NCBI GenBank assembly: GCA_039026975.1
Contig: JBCCLI010000171.1
Span: forward strand, 1-12,817
Source of the DNA: JBCBKZ01 sp039026975
Lineage (GTDB): Bacteria > Bacteroidota > Bacteroidia > J057
Direction: 5' to 3'
Length of the DNA stretch: 12,817 bases
In this document: piece by piece, positions 7,067 through 12,817 of the stretch
Numbering within the stretch: the stretch's first letter is position 1
Layout: every line of letters begins with the position of its first letter
Program-made: the position numbers and the translations under genes
Notes under the pieces: generated by a model
Seen by the model: the letters and a program-made list of their open reading frames with translations, nothing else
Told to the model about the DNA's origin: nothing
The model's database searches: none

Positions 7067-7903
7067 TCATTTTTTAGGCGAAAAATGCCTAGATATCCAT
7101 TTTTTAAGAAAGGGAAGCTCTTCTCGGCTAAATCCATGACAGATGTAGCCCCCCTTAAAACCTAGCTGCTGACTATCTTGGATAAGCTCCTCTAAAGGTA
7201 ATATCCCCTTCCCCGGTACTGTAGGGGTTAAGGAGGGAGTTAGCTCTTTTAGGTGGATAATCTCAGTGAGCGGAAGTAAAGAGGGGAGGTAGGTCTTCAA
7301 TATGTATGGGGCCTTCTGATCTGGGTAGCTAGGTACTAGATTGGCAAGGTCCAGAATGATACTGAGAGGAGCGCCTTCATAAGCTCCCAAGAGAGACAAA
7401 GCAGCTTCCGCATCATAAATTACGTTTGCATATTCTGGCTCTATCCCCAGCTTTACCTTATGAGCTTCTGCTATATCTATCAATATGTCTAGTTCTCGGC
7501 ATAAGGTATCCCAGGCCTCCTGGCTTTTATTATTGGGATGGTAGGCCCACTTATCTTGGGGGTGTAAGGTTCCCGTGCATAGGCTTAGTAGCGGATATCC
7601 CAACAGATGGCTAATGGCCGCCGCCGCTTCTACCCCCTTTCTGCCGGCTATTCTTATCTCCTCATTAGGGTGGATCATATTATATGTACAGGAAATGGAA
7701 GCTACCTGAATTCTCATATGGGAAAGCTTCTGTTGAAGCTTCTTGATTTCTACCGGCGGTAACTCTGTCGGAAAAGCTGCCATGCCGAGTAGCTTCCAGT
7801 TAATGTGTAAACAATTACAGCCTAGAGCCTGGGTGTTCTCCAGTATGCTGTCTACTGAATCTCCAGTAAAGATTTTAGAGAATAGCCCTAGCTGTACTTT
7901 CAT
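7067..7903 (-). CDS. Sugar phosphate isomerase/epimerase-like TIM-barrel protein
   Basis: A 278-residue cytoplasmic protein of the xylose isomerase-like TIM-barrel superfamily (AP_endonuc_2 type), whose members isomerise or epimerise sugars, keto-sugars or cyclitols with a divalent metal. Likely metal or substrate residues at the strand ends are E155 in GIEPEYANV, D185 in ILDLANLV and H217 in IIHLKE, the latter matching the family's HxKD with Glu in place of Asp. At the last strand, where most relatives have a metal-binding Glu, this protein has H256 in GGYICHGF. There is no signal peptide. The ATG overlaps the stop of the upstream oxidoreductase gene (ATGA, 7900-7903), so the two are translationally coupled and likely act on the same compound. 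The exact reaction is not readable. A dehydratase of the same fold (IolE-like) is an alternative. Confidence 0.85.
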   Translation of the reverse strand: MKVQLGLFSKIFTGDSVDSILENTQALGCNCLHINWKLLGMAAFPTELPPVEIKKLQQKLSHMRIQVASISCTYNMIHPNEEIRIAGRKGVEAAAAISHLLGYPLLSLCTGTLHPQDKWAYHPNNKSQEAWDTLCRELDILIDIAEAHKVKLGIEPEYANVIYDAEAALSLLGAYEGAPLSIILDLANLVPSYPDQKAPYILKTYLPSLLPLTEIIHLKELTPSLTPTVPGKGILPLEELIQDSQQLGFKGGYICHGFSREELPFLKKWISRHFSPKK

Positions 7904-9024
7904 ACTGATAGTTCCTTAAGAAAAACTCTTTGGCCGCTTTTTACAGACATAGCTATGGCTTCCATTCCCCTCAAGCCATGGATACCTTCTTCCCAACTAC
8001 ACCCATGCTGAGGATGGTTTGTCAGGATAGCCTCTGCAAATCCCTCTACCTGCCTCCTGTAAAAATGTCCGTCAGCCCCCAGCGGACTTTTATAGATACC
8101 CTCTTTTTCAGAAAAGCAGCTTACCTCACTGGATTTATAATACCATGGATTAAAGGTCTTTCCCAGCACACTTCCATATTCTCCATAGATCTGGAAGCCC
8201 TCATGCCAATCCATTCTCACTGCCACTGTCAGGTCCAGGTGGCCATTAGCTCCATTCTCAAAGTAGGTATCTATAAACCAGCAGTAGGCACCAAACTTTC
8301 TGACGAGCCTGGCCTGGACACTTTCTATGGGCCCTACAAGGAAGTAGGCAGTATCTAAGAGGTGGCTGCCATGGGCCAGCATAAAGTAGGATTCTTTATC
8401 AGCTTTAGGGTCTGTGGTAGGTTTTTTCGCACGTTGAGACCTAATGGGGAGAGGTTGTAATGCATCAGTAGCCGTGTACCTATGGGTAGAATCAGCATAC
8501 CAGGCTTTGAGGGCCAGGATTTCACCCATTTCTTCTTGGATAAACTCCCTCGCGTACCTGATTCCCACATCAAAACGCTTCATATGAGCTACCTGTAGGA
8601 TTAAAGAAGTGGACGTAACTACCTTTTGAATAGAAAGGGCCTCTGTCAAAGTAGTGGCCAGCGGCTTTTCCACTAAGACATGCTTCCCTGCTTCCAGAGC
8701 GAGCCGGGTAGCGGATATATGAAAAGCGTCTGAAGTAGCTATAATTACCGCATCTAAATCAGGCTGAGCTAACATCTCCTCATAAGACGTAAAAGTATGA
8801 TCAGGTGTATATCTATTTGCCATCTGTAGGAGCAGGTCTTCTGCCTGATCGCATATGGCGAACAGGTGTACATTGTATGCTTTCTGGACAGATTCCAGGT
8901 GAGCAAATTGGGCAATAGGGCCGCATCCCAGTATTCCAATATTCAATTTATCTCTGATAAAGTGAGTCATGTATGGTAGATTCAAGCATGCTGTTAGAGA
9001 AAATTTAGGTAATTCAGGTAACAT
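7900..9024 (-). CDS. Gfo/Idh/MocA-family NAD(P)-dependent oxidoreductase
   Basis: A cytoplasmic dehydrogenase of the glucose-fructose oxidoreductase / inositol dehydrogenase family, oxidising a hydroxyl of a sugar or cyclitol. The longest form has 374 residues. The Rossmann motif GILGCGPIAQ (30-39) binds the cofactor, and D59 after ICDQ is the usual end of beta-2, which suggests NAD rather than NADP. EKPLA (119-123) carries the conserved catalytic-site lysine K120. H218-G-S-H221-LLD224 corresponds to the family's catalytic DxGxHxxD region, with Ala-His where Asp-x is common. Two starts are possible: ATG at 9024, and ATG at 8970 (residue 19). The second begins MTHFIRDKLNIGILGCG, as relatives do, and leaves 69 rather than 15 bases to the divergent sulfatase gene, so I prefer it. 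It is the first gene of a three-gene operon and overlaps the next one by four bases. Confidence 0.9.
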   Translation of the reverse strand: MLPELPKFSLTACLNLPYMTHFIRDKLNIGILGCGPIAQFAHLESVQKAYNVHLFAICDQAEDLLLQMANRYTPDHTFTSYEEMLAQPDLDAVIIATSDAFHISATRLALEAGKHVLVEKPLATTLTEALSIQKVVTSTSLILQVAHMKRFDVGIRYAREFIQEEMGEILALKAWYADSTHRYTATDALQPLPIRSQRAKKPTTDPKADKESYFMLAHGSHLLDTAYFLVGPIESVQARLVRKFGAYCWFIDTYFENGANGHLDLTVAVRMDWHEGFQIYGEYGSVLGKTFNPWYYKSSEVSCFSEKEGIYKSPLGADGHFYRRQVEGFAEAILTNHPQHGCSWEEGIHGLRGMEAIAMSVKSGQRVFLKELSV

Positions 9025-9039
9025 TTACGGTTCTCCCTT

Positions 9040-10479
9040 ATGAAAAAGTGGTTAAGTATGTCATTCACTGTCCTGGCAGTAGCCTCCTGCCAGTCTCCTG
9101 AGGTGGAGCAGACAGACCCGAGGCCCAATATCATTTACATTATAGCAGATGATCTTGGGTATGGTGATGTAGGAGTGTATGGGCAGCAGTATATAGCTAC
9201 CCCTAACCTGGATAAGCTTGCAGCTGGCGGGATGCGTTTTACACAGCACTATGCTGGAAGTACTGTGTGTGCCCCTTCCCGGGCCGTGCTTATGACGGGA
9301 AAGCATACAGGTCATTCTGTAGTCAGGGGGAATAGAGAAATTAAGCCAGAAGGACAGTTTCCTATGGCTGACTCAGTTTACACCCTGGCTGAAATGTTTG
9401 TATCGCAAGGATATAGTACGGCTGCTTTTGGGAAATGGGGCTTAGGATACCCAGCTTCAGAAGGAGACCCCAACAGGCAAGGGTTTGATACCTTCTTTGG
9501 CTATAATTGCCAACGGCACGCGCATACTTACTATCCGGATTATCTCTGGAGTAATCAAACCAAGGTAGGTATCATACAAAATTCGGAGGGTGAACAGGAG
9601 ATTCACTCTGCTAATCTCATTCAAGATCAAATTCTTCACTATTTGAGAGCTAGGGGCAGAATAGATGCCTCTGTAGACAGACAGCCATTTTTCCTTTTCC
9701 TGCCTATGACTATGCCACATGCAGCCTTACAGGTGCCAGATTCCAATAGACTGGTCTATGAAGGAAAGTTTGAAGAGGAACCGCAGCCAGATGGTTACTA
9801 TCCAGGCGTAGAGAAGCCTAAATCTACCTTTGCGGCTATGGTGAGTTTGGTAGATACGCATGTAGGGCAGATAGTACAGGTACTAGATTCACTGGGGATA
9901 AGGGAGAATACTCTCATCATGTTTACAAGTGATAATGGCCCTCATGTGGAGGGGGGCGCAGACCCGGAATTTTTCGGTAGTAGCGGACCTTACAGAGGGG
10001 TCAAAAGAGATCTGTATGAGGGAGGAATCAGGGTTCCTTTTATTGTGAATTGGCCGGGGAGAGTTGCCGCAGGATCTACTTCAGAACATGTTTCTGCCTT
10101 TTGGGATATCTTCCCTACTATGGCAGAACTCATAGGTGGAGCCCCCCCAACAGAGGCAGATGGCATTTCTCTATATCCCACTCTATTAGGAGCCTCAGAC
10201 CAACAGGAGCATCCCTTTCTATATTGGGAATTTCACGAGCAGGGAGGGAAACAAGCGGTCAGACAGGGTAAGTGGAAGGGGGTTAGGCTTAATGTAGCTA
10301 GGGAAGGGGAGCCCCTGGTAGAGCTATATGACCTGGAGAATGACCCTGCGGAAACCCAGAACTTAGCATCTGAATTCCCTGAGAAAATGGCCGAACTAAC
10401 GCAGCTCATGGAAGATTCTCATAATAAGGATGTCAACTGGCCCTTATATTTTGTTGACCGCCAAGAGTTTGCTGAATAA
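9040..10479 (+). CDS. Cys-type sulfatase lipoprotein (arylsulfatase family)
   Basis: A 479-residue type I sulfatase that removes sulfate esters from a carbohydrate or aryl substrate. Residues 1-16 and the lipobox VAS-C17 mark a lipoprotein, so it works outside the cytoplasm. The active-site signature C77-A-P-S-R81 is of the Cys type and needs conversion of C77 to formylglycine by a maturing enzyme. Calcium ligands are D37/D38 in IADDLGYGD and D298/N299 in TSDNGPH; other active-site residues are K132 in FGKWGLG, H227 in MPHAAL and K322 in VKRDLYEGG. The C-terminal segment GKWKGVRLN...ELYDLENDPAETQNLA is typical of S1 sulfatases. Its length is normal for the family. It diverges from the sugar-oxidoreductase operon, which suggests co-function on a sulfated sugar, but the true substrate cannot be told. 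A terminator follows. Confidence 0.94.
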   Translation: MKKWLSMSFTVLAVASCQSPEVEQTDPRPNIIYIIADDLGYGDVGVYGQQYIATPNLDKLAAGGMRFTQHYAGSTVCAPSRAVLMTGKHTGHSVVRGNREIKPEGQFPMADSVYTLAEMFVSQGYSTAAFGKWGLGYPASEGDPNRQGFDTFFGYNCQRHAHTYYPDYLWSNQTKVGIIQNSEGEQEIHSANLIQDQILHYLRARGRIDASVDRQPFFLFLPMTMPHAALQVPDSNRLVYEGKFEEEPQPDGYYPGVEKPKSTFAAMVSLVDTHVGQIVQVLDSLGIRENTLIMFTSDNGPHVEGGADPEFFGSSGPYRGVKRDLYEGGIRVPFIVNWPGRVAAGSTSEHVSAFWDIFPTMAELIGGAPPTEADGISLYPTLLGASDQQEHPFLYWEFHEQGGKQAVRQGKWKGVRLNVAREGEPLVELYDLENDPAETQNLASEFPEKMAELTQLMEDSHNKDVNWPLYFVDRQEFAE

Positions 10480-10511
10480 ATATACCTTACTCATAAATGG
10501 TTTCATGCAAC

Positions 10512-10537
10512 GATCAGCCCCAGTGGCTGATCTTTTC
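10512..10537 (+). terminator. Terminator of the sulfatase gene
   Basis: GATCAGCC (10512-10519) and GGCTGATC (10525-10532) form a perfect 8-base stem with a 5-base loop, followed by TTTTC. Outer CAAC and GTTG could lengthen it. It ends the sulfatase transcript. Confidence 0.8.
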
Positions 10538-10563
10538 GTTGTATGATATTACAGGGAATTCTT

Positions 10564-10593
10564 TTTGGCCCTGTATTTGTTCTTTACATTTTG
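10564..10593 (+). promoter_or_regulatory. Possible promoter of the vWA lipoprotein gene
   Basis: TTTG (10564-10567) is followed after 17 bases by TACATTTTG (10585-10593). This is close to the Bacteroidota pattern of TTTG at -33 and TAnnTTTG at -7, with one extra T in the second box. It lies between the sulfatase terminator and the ATG at 10659 and would give a leader of roughly 60 bases. Confidence 0.35.
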
Positions 10594-10658
10594 CATCTGC
10601 TTAACACATCTATTCCTGAGACCATAGAGCACTGTTACTAAACTTTAACCATGTAACT

Positions 10659-11639
10659 ATGAATTTCCTACGATACCTATCAGTAGTTGTAGTATGTGTT
10701 TGCCTGTTCTCAACAGGTTGTAGTGATGATAAAGATTTCCCTACTAGTTGTTCTAATTACTACAGGATGGAAGCCTTTGATGTGGGGGTCAATACGAAGA
10801 CCCGCAAAGTTCAGATCCTTTATCAGGTAAGAGATTGTGATAATAAGGGAGTGGGAGGATTATCTGTAAATGATTTTGAGGTAGTTGAGAATGGATTCTC
10901 CATGGACTCGGAAGCAGATATCAGAATAGACCCGGGAGAAATCCCCTATACAGTGAAAACCGTCCTACTATTAGACATTACCCGAAGTGTAGAAGGGTTA
11001 GTAGGCCAAATCAAATCCGCTTGTAGCGCCCTCATCCAGCAAAAGCTGCCTAACCAGGAAATAGCTATCTACGCTTTTGATAAGCAGCTGCAGCTGATAC
11101 AGGACTTTACCACCAGCAAAACACAACTTATACAGGCAGTTAATTCTCTTCCTGAAAGTAACTTAGAGAATTCTACCAACCTATACGGATCTATCATAGA
11201 CTTGAATGTTTCTGAAATGTGGACAGATGTGTTCACGGTGCAGGAGATTTCCGATGGTAGCTTAATTGTGTTTACTGATGGAAGGCATAATGCTAACCAG
11301 ACACAGACGCTGTCAGATGCTAAGAATAGCATAGGAGATAAGCGAGTGTTTGTAGCAGCCTTACAGAGTAATGACTTAGTAGAAGAGCCTTTAAAGGAAC
11401 TAAGTAGTAAGGGAGGATATTTTCTTGCAGATAATATAGATGCCTTAGAAACAGCTTTTCTAAATATACAGGCTGAGATAGAATCTTTATCTGGCAGTAT
11501 CTATTACCTCTTCTATACAAGCCCTATTACGGACCCTACCCCCTTTGATAATGAACTTATACTCAGGGTAAATGGTAATACGAATAGGAGTGAAGACAGG
11601 CAGATCAAAACCACCTTTAATAGTGGAGGTTTTCAGTAG
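10659..11639 (+). CDS. von Willebrand factor A-domain lipoprotein
   Basis: A 326-residue envelope lipoprotein: hydrophobic residues 5-17 are followed by FSTG-C21 and an acidic SDDKD stretch, so the cysteine is probably lipidated. Residues 36-95 look like a small beta domain (LSVNDFEVVENG), which in related proteins precedes the vWA domain. The vWA fold spans about 100-275, with metal-ion-dependent adhesion site residues D106-I-T108-R-S110 (a DxTxS form of the usual DxSxS), T173 in NSTNLYGS and D207 in VFTDGRHN. These point to metal-dependent binding of a protein or surface ligand rather than catalysis. About 50 residues of beta-rich tail follow. It has its own promoter-like sequence and terminator and no operon partner, so its ligand is unknown. 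Moxetc.-type ATPases, often linked to vWA proteins, are absent here. Confidence 0.85.
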   Translation: MNFLRYLSVVVVCVCLFSTGCSDDKDFPTSCSNYYRMEAFDVGVNTKTRKVQILYQVRDCDNKGVGGLSVNDFEVVENGFSMDSEADIRIDPGEIPYTVKTVLLLDITRSVEGLVGQIKSACSALIQQKLPNQEIAIYAFDKQLQLIQDFTTSKTQLIQAVNSLPESNLENSTNLYGSIIDLNVSEMWTDVFTVQEISDGSLIVFTDGRHNANQTQTLSDAKNSIGDKRVFVAALQSNDLVEEPLKELSSKGGYFLADNIDALETAFLNIQAEIESLSGSIYYLFYTSPITDPTPFDNELILRVNGNTNRSEDRQIKTTFNSGGFQ

Positions 11640-11664
11640 GCTATAAGGGTATGATAAAAAATAT

Positions 11665-11693
11665 AAGCCATCCTATCATGGGATGGCTTTTTT
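11665..11693 (+). terminator. Terminator of the vWA lipoprotein gene
   Basis: AAGCCATCC (11665-11673) and GGATGGCTT (11681-11689) form a perfect 9-base stem with a 7-base loop, and the T run continues to 11693. This is a textbook intrinsic terminator 26 bases after the stop codon. Confidence 0.88.
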
Positions 11694-11751
11694 AATTAGC
11701 CTGGATAAGAAATGGCTAAAGGAAGAAAAAAAATTCCTGGTAGGATTGGGG

Positions 11752-11777
11752 TAATGATATTCTTATTTCTATCATTA
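11752..11777. repeat. Inverted repeat, 8-base arms
   Basis: TAATGATA (11752-11759) and TATCATTA (11770-11777) are perfect complements around a 10-base spacer. The arms contain only two G:C pairs, so a protein-binding site is as plausible as an RNA hairpin. Confidence 0.5.
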
Positions 11778-11790
11778 TCAGAAACTTACC

Positions 11791-11839
11791 CTTTATACCA
11801 AAGCCTGAAAATATAGTTAAATGAATGTTTGGTATAAAG
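11791..11839. repeat. Inverted repeat, perfect 12-base arms
   Basis: CTTTATACCAAA (11791-11802) and TTTGGTATAAAG (11828-11839) are perfect complements with a 25-base spacer. Neither neighbouring gene explains it. It has no T run and no target-site duplication that I can see. Confidence 0.7.
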
Positions 11840-11854
11840 AAATTCCAAAAATAT

Positions 11855-11921
11855 AGGAATCTTTCTGTGGGATTTATATATTTACATTCGTAAGGTATTC
11901 AATCCTATGAAGATTCCTTAC
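11855..11921. repeat. Overlapping inverted repeats that compete for one arm
   Basis: AGGAATCTT (11855-11863) can pair with AAGATTCCT (11910-11918), 9 bases. GTAAGG (11890-11895) can pair with CCTTAC (11916-11921), 6 bases, with further pairs after one mismatch. Both use 11916-11918, so only one can form at a time. Confidence 0.4.
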
Positions 11922-12039
11922 CCATAATATCTGCTGTTTCCTTCCTTGCTTGAATATTTCAGTTATTACATCGTTTTTATTTGCGACTAAGGCTTGATTT
12001 TGGCCACGCGAATTAGTTAATTAAAAATAGACACTTATC

Positions 12040-12047
12040 TATATTTG
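12040..12047 (+). promoter_or_regulatory. Consensus -7 box before the candidate small RNA
   Basis: TATATTTG is an exact match to TAnnTTTG. The -33 region is weaker: TTAG at 12013-12016 with a 23-base spacer or TTAA at 12017-12020 with a 19-base spacer. Transcription would begin near 12052-12056, just before the first hairpin. Confidence 0.45.
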
Positions 12048-12052
12048 ATATA

Positions 12053-12146
12053 AAAGAAAAGGCTACCGTATAGGTAGCCATCAGATTACGTTTACTTTGA
12101 GGATAGTTCCGCCGATTGGAGTGCATTGCTTCTCGGCGGTTTTTTT
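12053..12146 (+). ncRNA. Candidate small RNA of about 95 nt
   Basis: The unit is bounded by a TATATTTG box and an intrinsic terminator, with no ORF or ATG inside. After a short A-rich start, GGCTACC (12061-12067) and GGTAGCC (12073-12079) form a 7-base stem with the loop GTATA. A linker of about 29 bases (12080-12108) shows no strong pairing and could be the part that meets a target. CCGCCGA (12109-12115) and TCGGCGG (12133-12139) then form a GC-rich stem whose loop may pair further (GGAGT with GCTTC, including G-U pairs), and seven Ts follow. It lies more than 350 bases from the vWA terminator, so it is not part of that transcript's end. I do not recognise a known family: it does not look like 4.5S, tmRNA or a tRNA. 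The exact 5' end is inferred. Confidence 0.5.
12109..12146 (+). terminator. Terminator of the candidate small RNA
   Basis: A perfect 7-base GC-rich stem (12109-12115 with 12133-12139) is followed directly by seven Ts (12140-12146). On the opposite strand the hairpin has no T run, so it works for + strand transcription and does not serve idi. Confidence 0.75.
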
Positions 12147-12374
12147 ATTTATCACCATTTCTATGCCAGAGATGTTGCTTCGTATGTGTCAATGGTATGA
12201 AGGGTAGGTTATTTCGGCCAACGGGCTTTTTTTCTCCTATTTCTTCTTTGTTTTTCGGACAATTTGAGGGTTAAGAAGAAATTTCCTCCTTCATTTTTTG
12301 TTTTCTAATACAGTAATGACCTATCTGTTAGACGCTCTATCCAAGTGATTATCAAGCAAAAAGGGACTTACTCC

Positions 12375-12817
12375 TCACATAAACTGCGTTTGGTAAAACT
12401 TTTTAGCTGGCTCAAAACAGATCTTAAACCATTCTGTATAGCGTTCAGGAGATGCACTCATATCTGCCATAAGCGTTTCTATGGAGACATATTTATAGGC
12501 CATAACTTCTTCAGGGTTAAGGATGGGAGGCTGGTTATACGTCCCTATAAATACATGATCCAGTTCATGCTCCGTAAGTCCATGGTCTAGCTGAGCCTTA
12601 TAAGTGAAAAAGAAAGCTTTCTGTAGGGGGCAGTCAAAGCCCATTTCTTCCTGTAGTCTCCTATGAGCTGCTTCTAGTAGTGGTTCTCCAGCTGCGGGAT
12701 GGCTACAGCAAGTATTAGTCCACAGGCTGCCAGAGTGGTACTTCTGGGCGGCGCGCTGCTGGAGAAGGAGTTCATGCTGATCATTAAATACAAAGATGGA
12801 AAAGGCTCTATGTAGAA
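12375..12817 (-). CDS. idi: Isopentenyl-diphosphate delta-isomerase, type 1 (partial)
   Basis: The gene runs off the right edge; its start is outside. The window shows the last 146 residues, from LHRAFSIFVFNDQ to a TGA at 12375-12377. Type 1 IDI is a Nudix-fold cytoplasmic enzyme that interconverts isopentenyl and dimethylallyl diphosphate for isoprenoid synthesis. The catalytic Cys is the second one in WTNTCCSHP, equivalent to C67 of the E. coli enzyme. The metal and catalytic residues are also visible: His in LHRAFS, His in SHP, and two Glu in TEHELDHVF, equivalent to E114 and E116. The Nudix-like helix EAAHRRLQEEMGF is present. An ATG at the Met of EEMGF (12642-12644) could be taken for a start, but the frame and the homology continue upstream to the window edge. 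It converges on the non-coding region to its left. Confidence 0.95.
   Translation of the reverse strand, partial: LHRAFSIFVFNDQHELLLQQRAAQKYHSGSLWTNTCCSHPAAGEPLLEAAHRRLQEEMGFDCPLQKAFFFTYKAQLDHGLTEHELDHVFIGTYNQPPILNPEEVMAYKYVSIETLMADMSASPERYTEWFKICFEPAKKFYQTQFM

Larger units (their letters stand above)
11640..12374. other. 735-base region without a protein gene, between convergent genes
   Basis: This separates the vWA gene (+) from idi (-). Neither gene needs a promoter here, yet the region is long and structured. It holds the vWA terminator, inverted repeats at 11752-11777, 11791-11839 and 11855-11921, and a candidate small RNA with promoter box and terminator (12040-12146). From 12147 to 12374 I see only T-rich, low-complexity sequence and no clear idi terminator. 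Confidence 0.65.

Noticed and set aside
7930..8358. + strand ORF of 142 codons opposite the oxidoreductase gene
   Set aside because: The opposite strand encodes conserved Gfo/Idh/MocA sequence throughout, so this is a shadow.
12217..12233. Possible terminator, GCC/GGC followed by seven Ts on the + strand
   Set aside because: The stem is only three or four base pairs, and the candidate small RNA already ends at a strong terminator upstream.
12271..12300. Possible hairpin around GAAATTTC before a T-rich stretch
   Set aside because: Pairing is interrupted by mismatches, and the T run is on the wrong strand to end idi.
12345..12590. + strand ORF of 81 codons opposite idi
   Set aside because: It is antisense to conserved IDI residues including the TEHELDHVF region, and has no support of its own.
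1..12817. tRNA genes, CRISPR arrays, insertion sequences and prophage genes
   Set aside because: No tRNA arm consensus, regularly spaced direct repeats, transposase motifs or phage proteins were seen on either strand.

Overview
The window looks like a stretch of a Bacteroidota chromosome, probably of the Cytophagales type. The reasons are moderately AT-rich DNA, several lipoprotein-type signal peptides on periplasmic enzymes, a DUF3575-like beta-barrel protein, almost no purine-rich ribosome binding sites, and promoter-like boxes that fit the Bacteroidota TAnnTTTG consensus better than the sigma-70 one. The genus cannot be fixed from the sequence alone. No insertion sequence, CRISPR array, tRNA or rRNA is visible.

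Layout, left to right. (1) The 3' half of truA (tRNA pseudouridine synthase) enters from the left edge on the + strand. It converges, across a hairpin, on a large soluble hybrid histidine kinase on the - strand with the order REC-PAS-HisKA-HATPase-REC-HPt. (2) A 675-base region without a clear gene holds several inverted repeats and one weak 50-codon ORF. (3) On the + strand follow a DUF3575-like outer-membrane protein with a strong terminator and then an AGCS-type sodium:amino-acid symporter, whose only available start codons are TTG and whose longest version starts inside that terminator. (4) A - strand operon reads Gfo/Idh/MocA oxidoreductase, then sugar isomerase/epimerase-like TIM barrel (ATGA overlap), then SMP-30/gluconolactonase-like lipoprotein. 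A Cys-type sulfatase lipoprotein diverges from it across a very short gap. (5) A + strand von Willebrand A-domain lipoprotein with its own promoter-like sequence and terminator follows. (6) A 735-base region without a protein gene carries three sets of inverted repeats. It also carries a well-formed candidate small RNA: a consensus promoter box, a stable hairpin, a linker, and a GC-rich terminator with seven Ts. (7) idi (type 1 isopentenyl-diphosphate isomerase) runs off the right edge on the - strand.

Functionally, the four-gene divergent cluster at about 5.98-10.48 kb is the one coherent metabolic module. A secreted sulfatase and a secreted lactonase-like enzyme outside the cytoplasm, with a cytoplasmic NAD-dependent sugar or cyclitol oxidoreductase and an isomerase/epimerase inside, suggest breakdown of a modified sugar. 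The substrate is not readable, and no SusC/SusD pair or sulfatase-maturing enzyme is present in the window. The other genes are housekeeping (truA, idi) or unrelated single units. The least explained item is the candidate small RNA at about 12.04-12.15 kb.
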